Of a stretch of DNA of 37,381 nt, positions 30,820 to 37,381 are shown one piece after another (position 1 is the stretch's first letter; every line of letters begins with the position of its first letter). The stretch is from Planctomycetota bacterium (lineage in GTDB: Bacteria; Planctomycetota; JAPUJT01), in the NCBI GenBank assembly GCA_027296055.1, contig JAPUJT010000205.1, positions 1 through 37,381 on the forward strand. The letters are read 5' to 3'. The notes under the pieces are model-generated. The model was not told where the DNA came from and did not search any database. It worked only from the letters and a program-made list of their open reading frames with translations. A program made the position numbers and the translations under genes.

Positions 30820-31982
30820 AGCTCGCTATTCCCATCGATCATCTGGCTCCGGGCCGCGGCGGGCTCGAGCGGTACGTGGCCGAGACGAGCGCGGCGCTTG
30901 CTCGGCGGGGCCACGAAGTGCATGTCCCGTGCGTCTCGGCGACTTCCGTCCCCGATGGCGTGCGGGTCCATCCGCTGCCCATCCCCCAGGGACCGCGATC
31001 CCTGCGGAGGTTTGCCCGAGCATGTGAATCCTGGATCGAGAGGGCGGATCTGGATGTTTCTCTTGGCGTCGGACGATCCCTCGGCTCGGAGATAGTCCAG
31101 GCTCACGGCGGAGCGCACAGGTCATCGCGTGAGGCGCTCAGGCGAGCGGATCCGCCGAGCTTGCGCTCCGTTGTGAGGCGGTTCGGTCGGGCGTTGCGCT
31201 GGAAGGACCGTTTCCTGGAGAGGCTGGAGCGGGAGCAGATCCTTCACCCTCGCGTTCGAGCTGTGGCCGTCCTCTCCGAGATCGGTCGCCGGCAAATCCT
31301 CGAGGTCTATCCGGAGGTGGAGCGAAAGATCCGGGTCTTACCTATCGGCATAGATCTGGGCAGGTTTCAGACGGGTCACCGCGCGAGGAGCCGGACACAG
31401 ATCCGCCGGCGCTGGAGCATCCCTGACGACAGATCGATCGCCGTGTTCGTGGGTCATCACTTCCGATTGAAGGGGCTCTGGCCCGCCCTCGAGGCGATCG
31501 CCAGGATACGGGAAGACCGGAGACCCCACCTACTGGTCTGCGGGCGCTCGACCCCTCCACGATCCACGGTCGAGCGCCTCGGTCTGGGGGAGTTCGTCAC
31601 GTTCGCCGGGGCCGTGGATGGGATCGAGCCGGTCCTCCTCGGATCCGACCTGTTGCTGCAACCCACGTTCTATGACCCATGCTCTCACGTCACGCTGGAG
31701 GCGTGGGCCGCGGGCTTGCCGGTCGTAACGACCCCATGGAACGGGGCATCGGAGCTGGGCCGCGGCAGTCCCGCCGTATCGATCGTGGACGACCCCTGGG
31801 ACCTGGACGGGTTGGGTCGCGGGATCATGGAGGCGCTGGACGGCGAGAGGTGGAAGGAGAGATCGGCTGCAGCCCGTGAGATTGCGGAGAGCCATTCGCT
31901 CGAGCGACACATAGGAGAGCTGGAGGATCTGCTCTCCGAGGCGGGAGCGGAGGTAGCGAGGGAGGGTGCTCGTGCCTCCTGA
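30816..31982 (+). CDS. GT4-family glycosyltransferase, WaaG-like core transferase
   Basis: 388 residues. The N-terminus MKLAIPIDHLAPGRGGLERYVAETSAALARRGHEVHV and EIVQAHGGAHRSSREALRRADPPSLRSVVR are followed by the donor domain AVFVGHHFRLKGLWPALEAI, LLVCGRSTPPRS, and DLLLQPTFYDPCSHVTLEAWAAGLPVVTTPWNGASEL. The TFYDPCSHVTLEA sequence is the WaaG-type active-site loop. Together with waaP directly upstream this is the classic waaG-waaP pairing for core extension. It overlaps the following kinase gene by 11 bases. Donor sugar not established. Confidence 0.87.
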   Translation: MKLAIPIDHLAPGRGGLERYVAETSAALARRGHEVHVPCVSATSVPDGVRVHPLPIPQGPRSLRRFARACESWIERADLDVSLGVGRSLGSEIVQAHGGAHRSSREALRRADPPSLRSVVRRFGRALRWKDRFLERLEREQILHPRVRAVAVLSEIGRRQILEVYPEVERKIRVLPIGIDLGRFQTGHRARSRTQIRRRWSIPDDRSIAVFVGHHFRLKGLWPALEAIARIREDRRPHLLVCGRSTPPRSTVERLGLGEFVTFAGAVDGIEPVLLGSDLLLQPTFYDPCSHVTLEAWAAGLPVVTTPWNGASELGRGSPAVSIVDDPWDLDGLGRGIMEALDGERWKERSAAAREIAESHSLERHIGELEDLLSEAGAEVAREGARAS

Positions 31983-32772
31983 GGCGTTGAACGGGGAATA
32001 CGCGGAGCTCGACGACCCGGGGTTCCGGGGACGGATGCATCGCGGTTTCCTGGCCGCGGTACTTTTCCCAGACTGGATCGTCACCACGAAGCCCGCAGCC
32101 GACTCGATGATCAAGGACTCGCCCGAGACGACGGTCTATCGCCTGACGCCTCCCCGTTGGGGGGGTGACGTGATCGTGAAGCGATACAACCGTCCGGGAC
32201 CGTGGGCCGCCTGGAAGGATCTCCTGCGCACGCCACGCGCCCTCGGGTCCTTTCGGCGAGGGACGGAGTTCCTCCGTGAGGGGATTCCCACACCCGCCCC
32301 GCTCGCCGCTCTCGTCCCGCGCCGGGGTGATCCCCGGTCATGGCTGGTCACGCGCGTTGCCCCGGGGTTCCGATCCCTCTCGAAGATTCTGGAGGAGACC
32401 CCTCCGGGACATGCCGACAGGCGGAATCTGCTGGAGGACCTGTGCAACCTGATCCGTGAGATGCACAGAAGGCACGTCTATCATGGCGATCTGAAGCCGG
32501 TCAATATCCTGGTTCGGGCGGACATTGATTGCCTGAGGCTATCCCTGATCGATCTGGACGCGGCGAGAATCCGCCGGCGTTTCTCCTGGTCCCTGGCGGT
32601 GAGGGACCTCGGGCAGCTGGATTCGTATATTCGACCGGAGGCCCCGGGGTACGAACGGCGTCGCTTCTTCGCCCTCTACACGGCGGGATGGTCACGCGCC
32701 GATCGACGCCGTTTCCTGGCGGGGGTGATCCGCGAGTCGGACAGGAAGGGGGCTCGCCGGTGCGCAGGTTGA
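31972..32772 (+). CDS. Second LPS kinase-like protein (KdkA/WaaY/RIO-type fold)
   Basis: 266 residues from a GTG at 31972, chosen because GGAGG stands 6 bases upstream. VYRLTPPRWGGDVIVKRYNRPGPWAAWKDLL carries the ATP-lysine; MHRRHVYHGDLKPVNILV holds catalytic Asp173; and LSLIDLDAARIRRRF supplies metal-binding Asp194. It is more like lipopolysaccharide or Kdo kinases than protein kinases, as it lacks the activation segment and C-lobe length. It probably phosphorylates a second core position, heptose or Kdo. It overlaps the heptosyltransferase gene by 13 bases. Confidence 0.75.
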   Translation: MPPEALNGEYAELDDPGFRGRMHRGFLAAVLFPDWIVTTKPAADSMIKDSPETTVYRLTPPRWGGDVIVKRYNRPGPWAAWKDLLRTPRALGSFRRGTEFLREGIPTPAPLAALVPRRGDPRSWLVTRVAPGFRSLSKILEETPPGHADRRNLLEDLCNLIREMHRRHVYHGDLKPVNILVRADIDCLRLSLIDLDAARIRRRFSWSLAVRDLGQLDSYIRPEAPGYERRRFFALYTAGWSRADRRRFLAGVIRESDRKGARRCAG

Positions 32773-33824
32773 TCGTCAAGCTCTCGTCGATAGGGGACGT
32801 GGTTCACACACTCCCCGCCTTCCGCGCGCTCCGAGCCGCTTTCCCCGACGACTTCATCGCCTGGGCGGTCGAGGAGCCCGCCCACCCTGTCCTCGAGGGT
32901 CTCCCTGGACTCGACCGTGCCATCCTGATCCCGCGGAGGCGGTGGCTCTCACGCTGGAGCACGGCGAGGGAGGCGTTCGGCCTCTTCTCGAGGATCCGGG
33001 CCATGTCCTTCGATCAAGTGATCGACTTCCAGGGTCTGGCACGGAGCGCACTCGTCTCCGCATTCAGCGGGGCGACCGAGAGGATCGGTTTCCGGGACGG
33101 CCGGGAGGGCAGCCCCCTCTTCTATCATCGACGGATCTCTATCGGGGACGTGGATCGCCACGCCGTAGATCGGAACCTTGCCCTTGTCCGCGCTCTGGGC
33201 GCCTCGACAGATGGTATCCATCGCGGCCTGGCGATCCCGGAGAGGGCCCGCGAATCCGTGAGACGGCTCATCGACCGGGAGGGTCTGGATAGCGGATTCG
33301 TGATCCTCCACCCATCGGCAGGCCGAGCGACGAACCGGTACCCGCCGGATCGATTCGCCGACCTGGGCGACAGGGTCGCGGGGGAGCTGGGCGTGCGAGT
33401 GGCGGTGACCGGTTCCGCAACGGACCGGAGTCTGACTCGAGAGCTCATCGAGAGGATGGAGCGAGACGCGGTCGACCTGACGGGGAGGCTCGACCTCTGG
33501 GAGCTGGCAGAGCTGTCCCGGACTTCGCTCGCGTTCGTCGCGGGTGACACCGGTCCGCTCCATCTGGCGATCGAGGCGGGCTCTTCCGTCATCGGTATCT
33601 ATGGGGGAGCAGATCCGACCCGGACGGGACCCTACGGCGGGAGGTCGCGTCTTGTGCGTAGCCGGGTGCCTTGCGGACCCTGTTACCGCAGAACCTGCCC
33701 CGGCCTCCCGTGTCTGCAGTCGATCGATCCGGACGAAGTTTTCGAGCAAGTCCGCCAGACCGTCGGGTCCGGGGCGAACGCGAGCTGCAAGGGGAGCGAG
33801 AGAGGGGCGAGAGCGCGGTGGTGA
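32760..33824 (+). CDS. ADP-heptose:LPS heptosyltransferase (WaaC/WaaF family, GT9)
   Basis: 354 residues from the GTG at 32760. The opening VRRLIVKLSSIGDVVHTLPAFRALRAAFPDDFIAWAVEE is the GT9 signature, and the C-terminal domain has FVILHPSAGRATNRYPPDRFADLGDRV, RVAVTGSATDRSLTRELIERM and FVAGDTGPLHLAIEAGSSVIGIYGGADPTRTGPYG, binding ADP-heptose. A cysteine-rich end (RVPCGPCYRRTCPGLPCLQ) is common in this group. The wording of the N-terminus fits heptosyltransferase I (WaaC) slightly better than II, but only one copy lies in this window and acceptor choice cannot be read. The stop overlaps the acyltransferase start by GTGA. Confidence 0.9.
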   Translation: MRRLIVKLSSIGDVVHTLPAFRALRAAFPDDFIAWAVEEPAHPVLEGLPGLDRAILIPRRRWLSRWSTAREAFGLFSRIRAMSFDQVIDFQGLARSALVSAFSGATERIGFRDGREGSPLFYHRRISIGDVDRHAVDRNLALVRALGASTDGIHRGLAIPERARESVRRLIDREGLDSGFVILHPSAGRATNRYPPDRFADLGDRVAGELGVRVAVTGSATDRSLTRELIERMERDAVDLTGRLDLWELAELSRTSLAFVAGDTGPLHLAIEAGSSVIGIYGGADPTRTGPYGGRSRLVRSRVPCGPCYRRTCPGLPCLQSIDPDEVFEQVRQTVGSGANASCKGSERGARARW

Positions 33825-34816
33825 GCCGGGCAGATGCACCGCGAGTGCGGATCGGTTTGCGGAGGCAGGTGAGACGGGGTGTCAAACGCCTCCGCCGTCG
33901 GGCGCTCTACGGCGTGATCTCCGTCGTGCTGCCTCTGATACGATTGCTGCCCTGGGATCTGGCCGGGAGCCTTGGTTATCGGCTTGGCCAGATGGGGTAC
34001 TTCCTGGCCCGTCGGGAGAGAACCCTGGCTCTCCAACACCTCGAAGCTTCGCTGGGAGATCGCCACTCGGAATCGGAGCGACGGGCCATCTGCCTGGCAA
34101 TGTTCGGGAACATCGGCCGGGGCGCTCTGGAATTCCCTCTGGTTAGAAGAAAGTTGGGCGCCCCGCTGCGAAGAATGGTCGACGGAGACCACCTCCTGGG
34201 GCAGGTCAAGAAGATGCTCGAGCAGGGCAAGGGAGCGATCCTTATCACCGGTCACCTCGGCAACTGGGAGCTGTCCGGGGCGTACGTGGCCATGCACTTT
34301 CCGCTGAACGTGGTCGCCCGGCGCATATACTATGAACCCTTCGAGCGGATCGTGCTTCGCACGCGAGCCGAGTTGCGAATGAAGATCGTCTACCGGGACG
34401 AATCGCCCAGAAAGCTGCTGCGAGGGCTGAGGCGAAACGAGTGCGTGACGTTCCTGGCGGATCAAGACATGACGGATGTTCAAGGGGTCTTCGTGGACTT
34501 CTTCGGGCGGCCGGCCTACACGGCGACGGGACCGATATCCCTCGCAATCCACTCGGGGGCGCCTGTCTTGTTGGTATTGGTGGTGCGAGACGGGAAGAGG
34601 TTCCGATCGATCGACGAGCCGGTCGAGCTGGTGCGCACGGGAAACCGAAAAGATGACCTGCGGATCAACACCCAGAGGTGGAGCGAGATCCTTGAGAAGT
34701 ACATAGCGATGTACCCCGACCAGTGGCCATGGTACCACAGGAGGTGGAAGACGACGGAAGAGGTGCTGGAGAGGAGAAGGAAACAGGGCAGGGCGGGAAG
34801 GCGCCCCAGGAGGTAA
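33821..34816 (+). CDS. lpxL: Lipid A late acyltransferase (LpxL/HtrB family)
   Basis: 331 residues from a GTG overlapping the previous stop (another GTG lies 3 bases earlier). A basic N-terminus is followed by a single membrane helix (ALYGVISVVLPLIRLLPWDLAG), then the catalytic ITGHLGNWELSG with His145-x4-Glu150, FLADQDMTDVQGVFVDFFGRPAYTATGP and a C-terminal WPWYHRRWKT, all family hallmarks. It transfers an acyl chain from ACP to Kdo2-lipid A. That acceptor agrees with kdsB, also present here. AGGAGG of the next gene lies across its stop codon. Confidence 0.88.
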   Translation: MSRADAPRVRIGLRRQVRRGVKRLRRRALYGVISVVLPLIRLLPWDLAGSLGYRLGQMGYFLARRERTLALQHLEASLGDRHSESERRAICLAMFGNIGRGALEFPLVRRKLGAPLRRMVDGDHLLGQVKKMLEQGKGAILITGHLGNWELSGAYVAMHFPLNVVARRIYYEPFERIVLRTRAELRMKIVYRDESPRKLLRGLRRNECVTFLADQDMTDVQGVFVDFFGRPAYTATGPISLAIHSGAPVLLVLVVRDGKRFRSIDEPVELVRTGNRKDDLRINTQRWSEILEKYIAMYPDQWPWYHRRWKTTEEVLERRRKQGRAGRRPRR

Positions 34817-34819
34817 GGA

Positions 34820-35164
34820 TTGGCAGATCTCAAGACCAAGGGTAGAGGAAGATTGCTTCGCATTTTCATCGGAGAGGGTGAGCGGATTCGCGGAAGACCT
34901 CTCCACGAGGCGCTCGTTCTGAAAGCCAAGGAGATGGGGCTCGCCGGGGCCACCGTGCTGCGTGGGTTCGAGGGGTTCGGAGCCCACAGCCGCATCGAGG
35001 GAAAGCGGGCGATGAAGCTCTCGGCCGATCCGACCCTCGTGATCGAGATCATCGATAACCCCGATAAAATTGCCAAGGCAGCTCCGGTCATCGAATCGAT
35101 GGTCACGCAGGGCCTCATCGTGATCGAGGATGTCGAAGTGCTCAAGTATGTGACACGTATGTGA
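34820..35164 (+). CDS. DUF190 PII-like protein
   Basis: 114 residues from a TTG with AGGAGG 6 bases upstream. The fold is that of DUF190: LLRIFIGEGERIRGRPLHEALVLKAKEMGLAGATVLRGFEGFGAHSRI, DPTLVIEIIDNPDKIAKAAPVIESMVTQGLIVIEDVEVLKY. These are trimeric ferredoxin-like proteins related to PII that are thought to bind a nucleotide and are commonly paired with CrcB fluoride channels. No crcB is nearby; instead it is 3 bases from the LPS acyltransferase, suggesting co-expression. The effector is unknown. A direct repeat ATGTGACACG spans the stop. Confidence 0.85.
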   Translation: MADLKTKGRGRLLRIFIGEGERIRGRPLHEALVLKAKEMGLAGATVLRGFEGFGAHSRIEGKRAMKLSADPTLVIEIIDNPDKIAKAAPVIESMVTQGLIVIEDVEVLKYVTRM

Positions 35165-35189
35165 CACGCTAACCTGCTGGGAGAAGGCT

Positions 35190-36575
35190 ATGATTCTGGA
35201 GCTGATTCTCGCGACCGCGCTCCTCGGCGGAGATCCGGAGCCGGTGGACTGGAGGACGGCGGCAACCGAGACGATCGAGACGCTCAAGCGCCTCGTTCGT
35301 TTCAAGACGGTGAATCCACCGGGTAGTGAATTCCCGCTGGTGTCCTGGGTCAAGGAGGAGCTCGCCAAGGATGGTATCGAGGCTGAAGCGATCCAGCCGG
35401 CGGAGGGTAGAGGAAATCTGATCGCCCGCATCCGTGGAGACGGTTCGAAGCGACCCTTCCTCATCGTGGCTCACGTCGATGTCGTGGGGATCGAAGAGGG
35501 GAAGTGGACGGTAGATCCGTTCGAGGCGGTCGAGAAGGACGGATTCATCTGGGGCCGGGGCGCCGTCGATGACAAGGGGATGGCGGCCTGCGCGATCGAG
35601 GTCCTGCGGCTTCTCGCGCGCAACAAGGTGAAGCTCAAGAGGGATGTGATCCTCGCTCTCACCTGCGATGAGGAATCGGGAGGACAGTATGGAGTCAAGT
35701 GGCTGATCGAGAATCGCAGGGAGCAGATCGACGCTGAATTCGGTCTGAACGAGGGAGGGAAGATCATCCAGCGGAATGGTCGTCCTCTCTATCTGGGAGT
35801 CCAGAATGCCGAGAAGCGGCCCCACAACCTGCGGCTCGTCGCCAGGGGGATCTCGGGCCACGGCTCCGTCCCCCGTCCGGACAACCCGATCCTCGCTCTC
35901 GCCCGGGCGCTGAACCGGATCGGGACGAATCCGGCCCCCGTGATGCTGAACGAGACGACACGGAAGTTCTTCTCCGGGATGGCCGAGGTGGAAGATGAGC
36001 CGTACGGCTCGTTCCTGAAGGCCCTCTCCAGCGGCGCGGATCCCGCCCTCGCCGCCCACGCCGCCGCGGCCATCAGTGAAAGGGACTACACGTTTGCCTC
36101 GATGATGAGAAACTCGATCTCGCCAACAATCCTCAAGGGAGGCATACGGACGAATGTCATTCCATCCGAGGTGGAGGTGAACTTGAATTGCCGGCTCCTG
36201 CCGGGAGAGAAAGTGGAGGATTTCGCCAGGTGGCTCACGGAAGTGATCCAGGAGCCGGCGGTGGAAGTGGTCTACGAGATTCCCGAGGAGCCCGAGGCCC
36301 CGTCCTCGCCGATCGATTCGGATCTATTTCGGGCAATCGAGGCTGTGGCGGAGGAGATGGCCCCCGGCGCGCCCGTCGTTCCGTACATGTCGACAGGAGG
36401 CACCGATTCGGCGAGGCTCCGGCGCGCGGGCATACCGACCTACGGGCTGGTCCCCATGCCGCTGACCCTGGATGACCTCTCGCGGATGCACGGCAACGAC
36501 GAGCGTCTTCAGACGGACAGCGTCCGTTTCGGAATCGAGTTCCTCTATCACCTCGTCCTCAAGGTCGCGGGGTGA
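35190..36575 (+). CDS. M20-family metallopeptidase/deacylase
   Basis: 461 residues from an ATG with GGGAGAAGG upstream. The first 14 residues (MILELILATALLGG) are hydrophobic and could be a short export signal, though no clear cleavage site follows. Zinc ligands and catalytic residues of M20 enzymes are in place: His95 and Asp97 (AHVDVV), Asp127 (GAVDDKG), Glu161-Glu162 (DEESGG), Glu188 (LNEGG) and His434 (MHGNDE). The dimerisation lid carries SGHGSVPRPDN. The group includes carboxypeptidases, aminoacylases and DapE/ArgE; length and motifs point to a general peptidase rather than DapE. No obvious functional link with LPS; it may simply be co-transcribed. Confidence 0.88.
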   Translation: MILELILATALLGGDPEPVDWRTAATETIETLKRLVRFKTVNPPGSEFPLVSWVKEELAKDGIEAEAIQPAEGRGNLIARIRGDGSKRPFLIVAHVDVVGIEEGKWTVDPFEAVEKDGFIWGRGAVDDKGMAACAIEVLRLLARNKVKLKRDVILALTCDEESGGQYGVKWLIENRREQIDAEFGLNEGGKIIQRNGRPLYLGVQNAEKRPHNLRLVARGISGHGSVPRPDNPILALARALNRIGTNPAPVMLNETTRKFFSGMAEVEDEPYGSFLKALSSGADPALAAHAAAAISERDYTFASMMRNSISPTILKGGIRTNVIPSEVEVNLNCRLLPGEKVEDFARWLTEVIQEPAVEVVYEIPEEPEAPSSPIDSDLFRAIEAVAEEMAPGAPVVPYMSTGGTDSARLRRAGIPTYGLVPMPLTLDDLSRMHGNDERLQTDSVRFGIEFLYHLVLKVAG

Positions 36576-36653
36576 ATCGCAAGCGCGGCCGGCCCTCGGC
36601 CCGAAGAAGAGAGAATCGCGGCTCGCCGCTACCGCTTGAAACCGGAATGATGG

Positions 36654-36682
36654 TTGATCTCGTCACACCGTTTGCGTATATT
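36654..36682 (+). promoter_or_regulatory. Sigma-70-type promoter for kdsB
   Basis: -35 TTGATC (36654-36659), a 17-base spacer and -10 TATATT (36677-36682); start expected near 36689, giving a leader of about 40 bases. It is the strongest -10 box seen in the window and lies in the 155-base gap after the peptidase gene. A short GC stem (GGCCG/CGGCC, about 36585-36600) precedes it but no T-run follows. Confidence 0.6.
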
Positions 36683-36730
36683 TGAGCTTTCAATTTCTCG
36701 GCCGCGGAGGAGGCTCAAAGAGACTGCAAT

Positions 36731-37381
36731 TTGGCGCCCGCGGTCATCATTATTCCCGCCCGTTACGGAAGCCAGAGACTTCCAGGAAAGCCTCTCCTTC
36801 GAGAGACAGGCAGGCCTCTCCTCCAGCATGTCTATGAAGCGGCCTTGGAGGCGGGGGCGGTGGAAAAGGTGATCATCGCGACCGACCACGAGGAGATCCT
36901 GGAGGTGGCCCGGGGATTCGGGGCGGACGCTCGCCTCACCGCGAAGGACCATCCATCCGGCACGGATCGCGTGGCGGAAGTAGCACGCGATCTCCCCTTC
37001 GAGATCGTGATCAACCTCCAGGGGGATGAGCCCGAGATAGATCCCGCGGACATCGACGCGCTCGTGGGGCTCCTCGTGGATGACGACTCGATCCGGATGG
37101 GCACTCTGGCGCATCCGGTGCAGGGAGAGGACGAATTAAACGATACTTCCGTGGTCAAGGTGGTCTGCGATCGAGACGGATTCGCCCTCTATTTCTCCCG
37201 ATCCCCCATCCCTCACCCCTGGAATGAAGGCACAGAGCCTGGTCTGCGACATATCGGCGTATACGCCTACAGGAAATCAACCCTCCTCGAGCTGGCGGCG
37301 GCATCACCCACACCTCTCGAGCAGGCAGAGGGCCTCGAGCAGCTCCGGGCGCTGGAGCGGGGGATTCGAATTCGGGTGGCC
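36731..37381 (+). CDS. kdsB: 3-deoxy-manno-octulosonate cytidylyltransferase, 3' end cut off
   Basis: 217 residues are visible, with no stop before the window edge; the family is about 250 long, so roughly 30 residues are missing. The protein reads VIIIPARYGSQRLPGKPLL, VIIATDHEEI, HPSGTDRVAEVA, INLQGDEPEID, LYFSRSPIPH and RHIGVYAYRKSTLLELA, the full KdsB signature set. It activates Kdo as CMP-Kdo for transfer to lipid A. The TTG start at 36731 fits the family start; the nearest ribosome-like site is a weak AGAG 8 bases upstream, while GGAGGAGG at 36706-36713 is rather distant. Confidence 0.93.
   Translation, partial: MAPAVIIIPARYGSQRLPGKPLLRETGRPLLQHVYEAALEAGAVEKVIIATDHEEILEVARGFGADARLTAKDHPSGTDRVAEVARDLPFEIVINLQGDEPEIDPADIDALVGLLVDDDSIRMGTLAHPVQGEDELNDTSVVKVVCDRDGFALYFSRSPIPHPWNEGTEPGLRHIGVYAYRKSTLLELAAASPTPLEQAEGLEQLRALERGIRIRVA

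Noticed and set aside
1..37381. tRNA, rRNA, CRISPR arrays, insertion sequences or phage genes
   Set aside because: No cloverleaf sequence, no regularly spaced direct repeats, no transposase or integrase, and no terminal inverted repeats were seen on either strand.

Overview
The window is a GC-rich, gene-dense bacterial stretch. All 31 recognised genes are on the plus strand. The organism is clearly Gram-negative, because the window carries an LPS inner-core cluster (heptose kinase and adenylyltransferase, heptosyltransferase, WaaP-type core kinase, lipid A acyltransferase, KdsB, an MsbA-like exporter) as well as BamD-like and LptE-like lipoproteins. Frequent GTG/TTG starts, a DUF4175-type/coiled-coil/alpha-alpha-toroid operon, a RecO-BamD-LptE-FtsH order and a giant kinase/sigma-54 regulator fit Planctomycetota or a neighbouring deep-branching phylum best. 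That is inference from gene content, and no rRNA or tRNA is present to settle it.

Layout. (1) 2-6402: four envelope genes: a DUF4175-like membrane protein cut by the left edge, a large secreted coiled-coil protein, a small secreted low-complexity protein, and an alpha/alpha-toroid (prenyltransferase/squalene-cyclase-like) protein. (2) 6415-12076: a promoter, then a HlyC/CorC-type CBS protein, recO, a BamD-like lipoprotein, an LptE-like lipoprotein and ftsH, closely packed. (3) 12077-12394: a structured non-coding gap. (4) 12395-18413: folP overlapping a 1719-residue regulator made of a Ser/Thr kinase, AAA ATPase, TPRs, GAF, sigma-54 AAA+ domain and Fis helix-turn-helix. (5) 18414-19319: an intergenic region with two copies of a perfect dyad and a sigma-54-like promoter, then a secreted protein built from two related halves, closed by a strong hairpin. 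(6) 19480-19839: a solo GIY-YIG protein. (7) 19895-34816: a 15-kb LPS core operon of 15 genes, almost all overlapping by a few bases, headed by a promoter-like site containing a 16-bp dyad. (8) 34820-37381: a DUF190 PII-like protein, an M20 metallopeptidase, and kdsB with its own promoter, cut by the right edge.

How the parts fit. Regions 2, 7 and 8 share an outer-membrane theme. KdsB activates Kdo; RfaE1/RfaE2 make ADP-heptose; the heptosyltransferase and several glycosyltransferases build the core; two kinases may phosphorylate it; the LpxL-type enzyme acylates lipid A; the ABC exporter flips the product; LptE helps insert it; and FtsH is the protease that controls LPS synthesis in well-studied Gram-negatives. 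The most unusual element is the giant regulator at 13254-18413. The dyads immediately downstream, and the two-repeat secreted protein behind them, are its most obvious candidate target.
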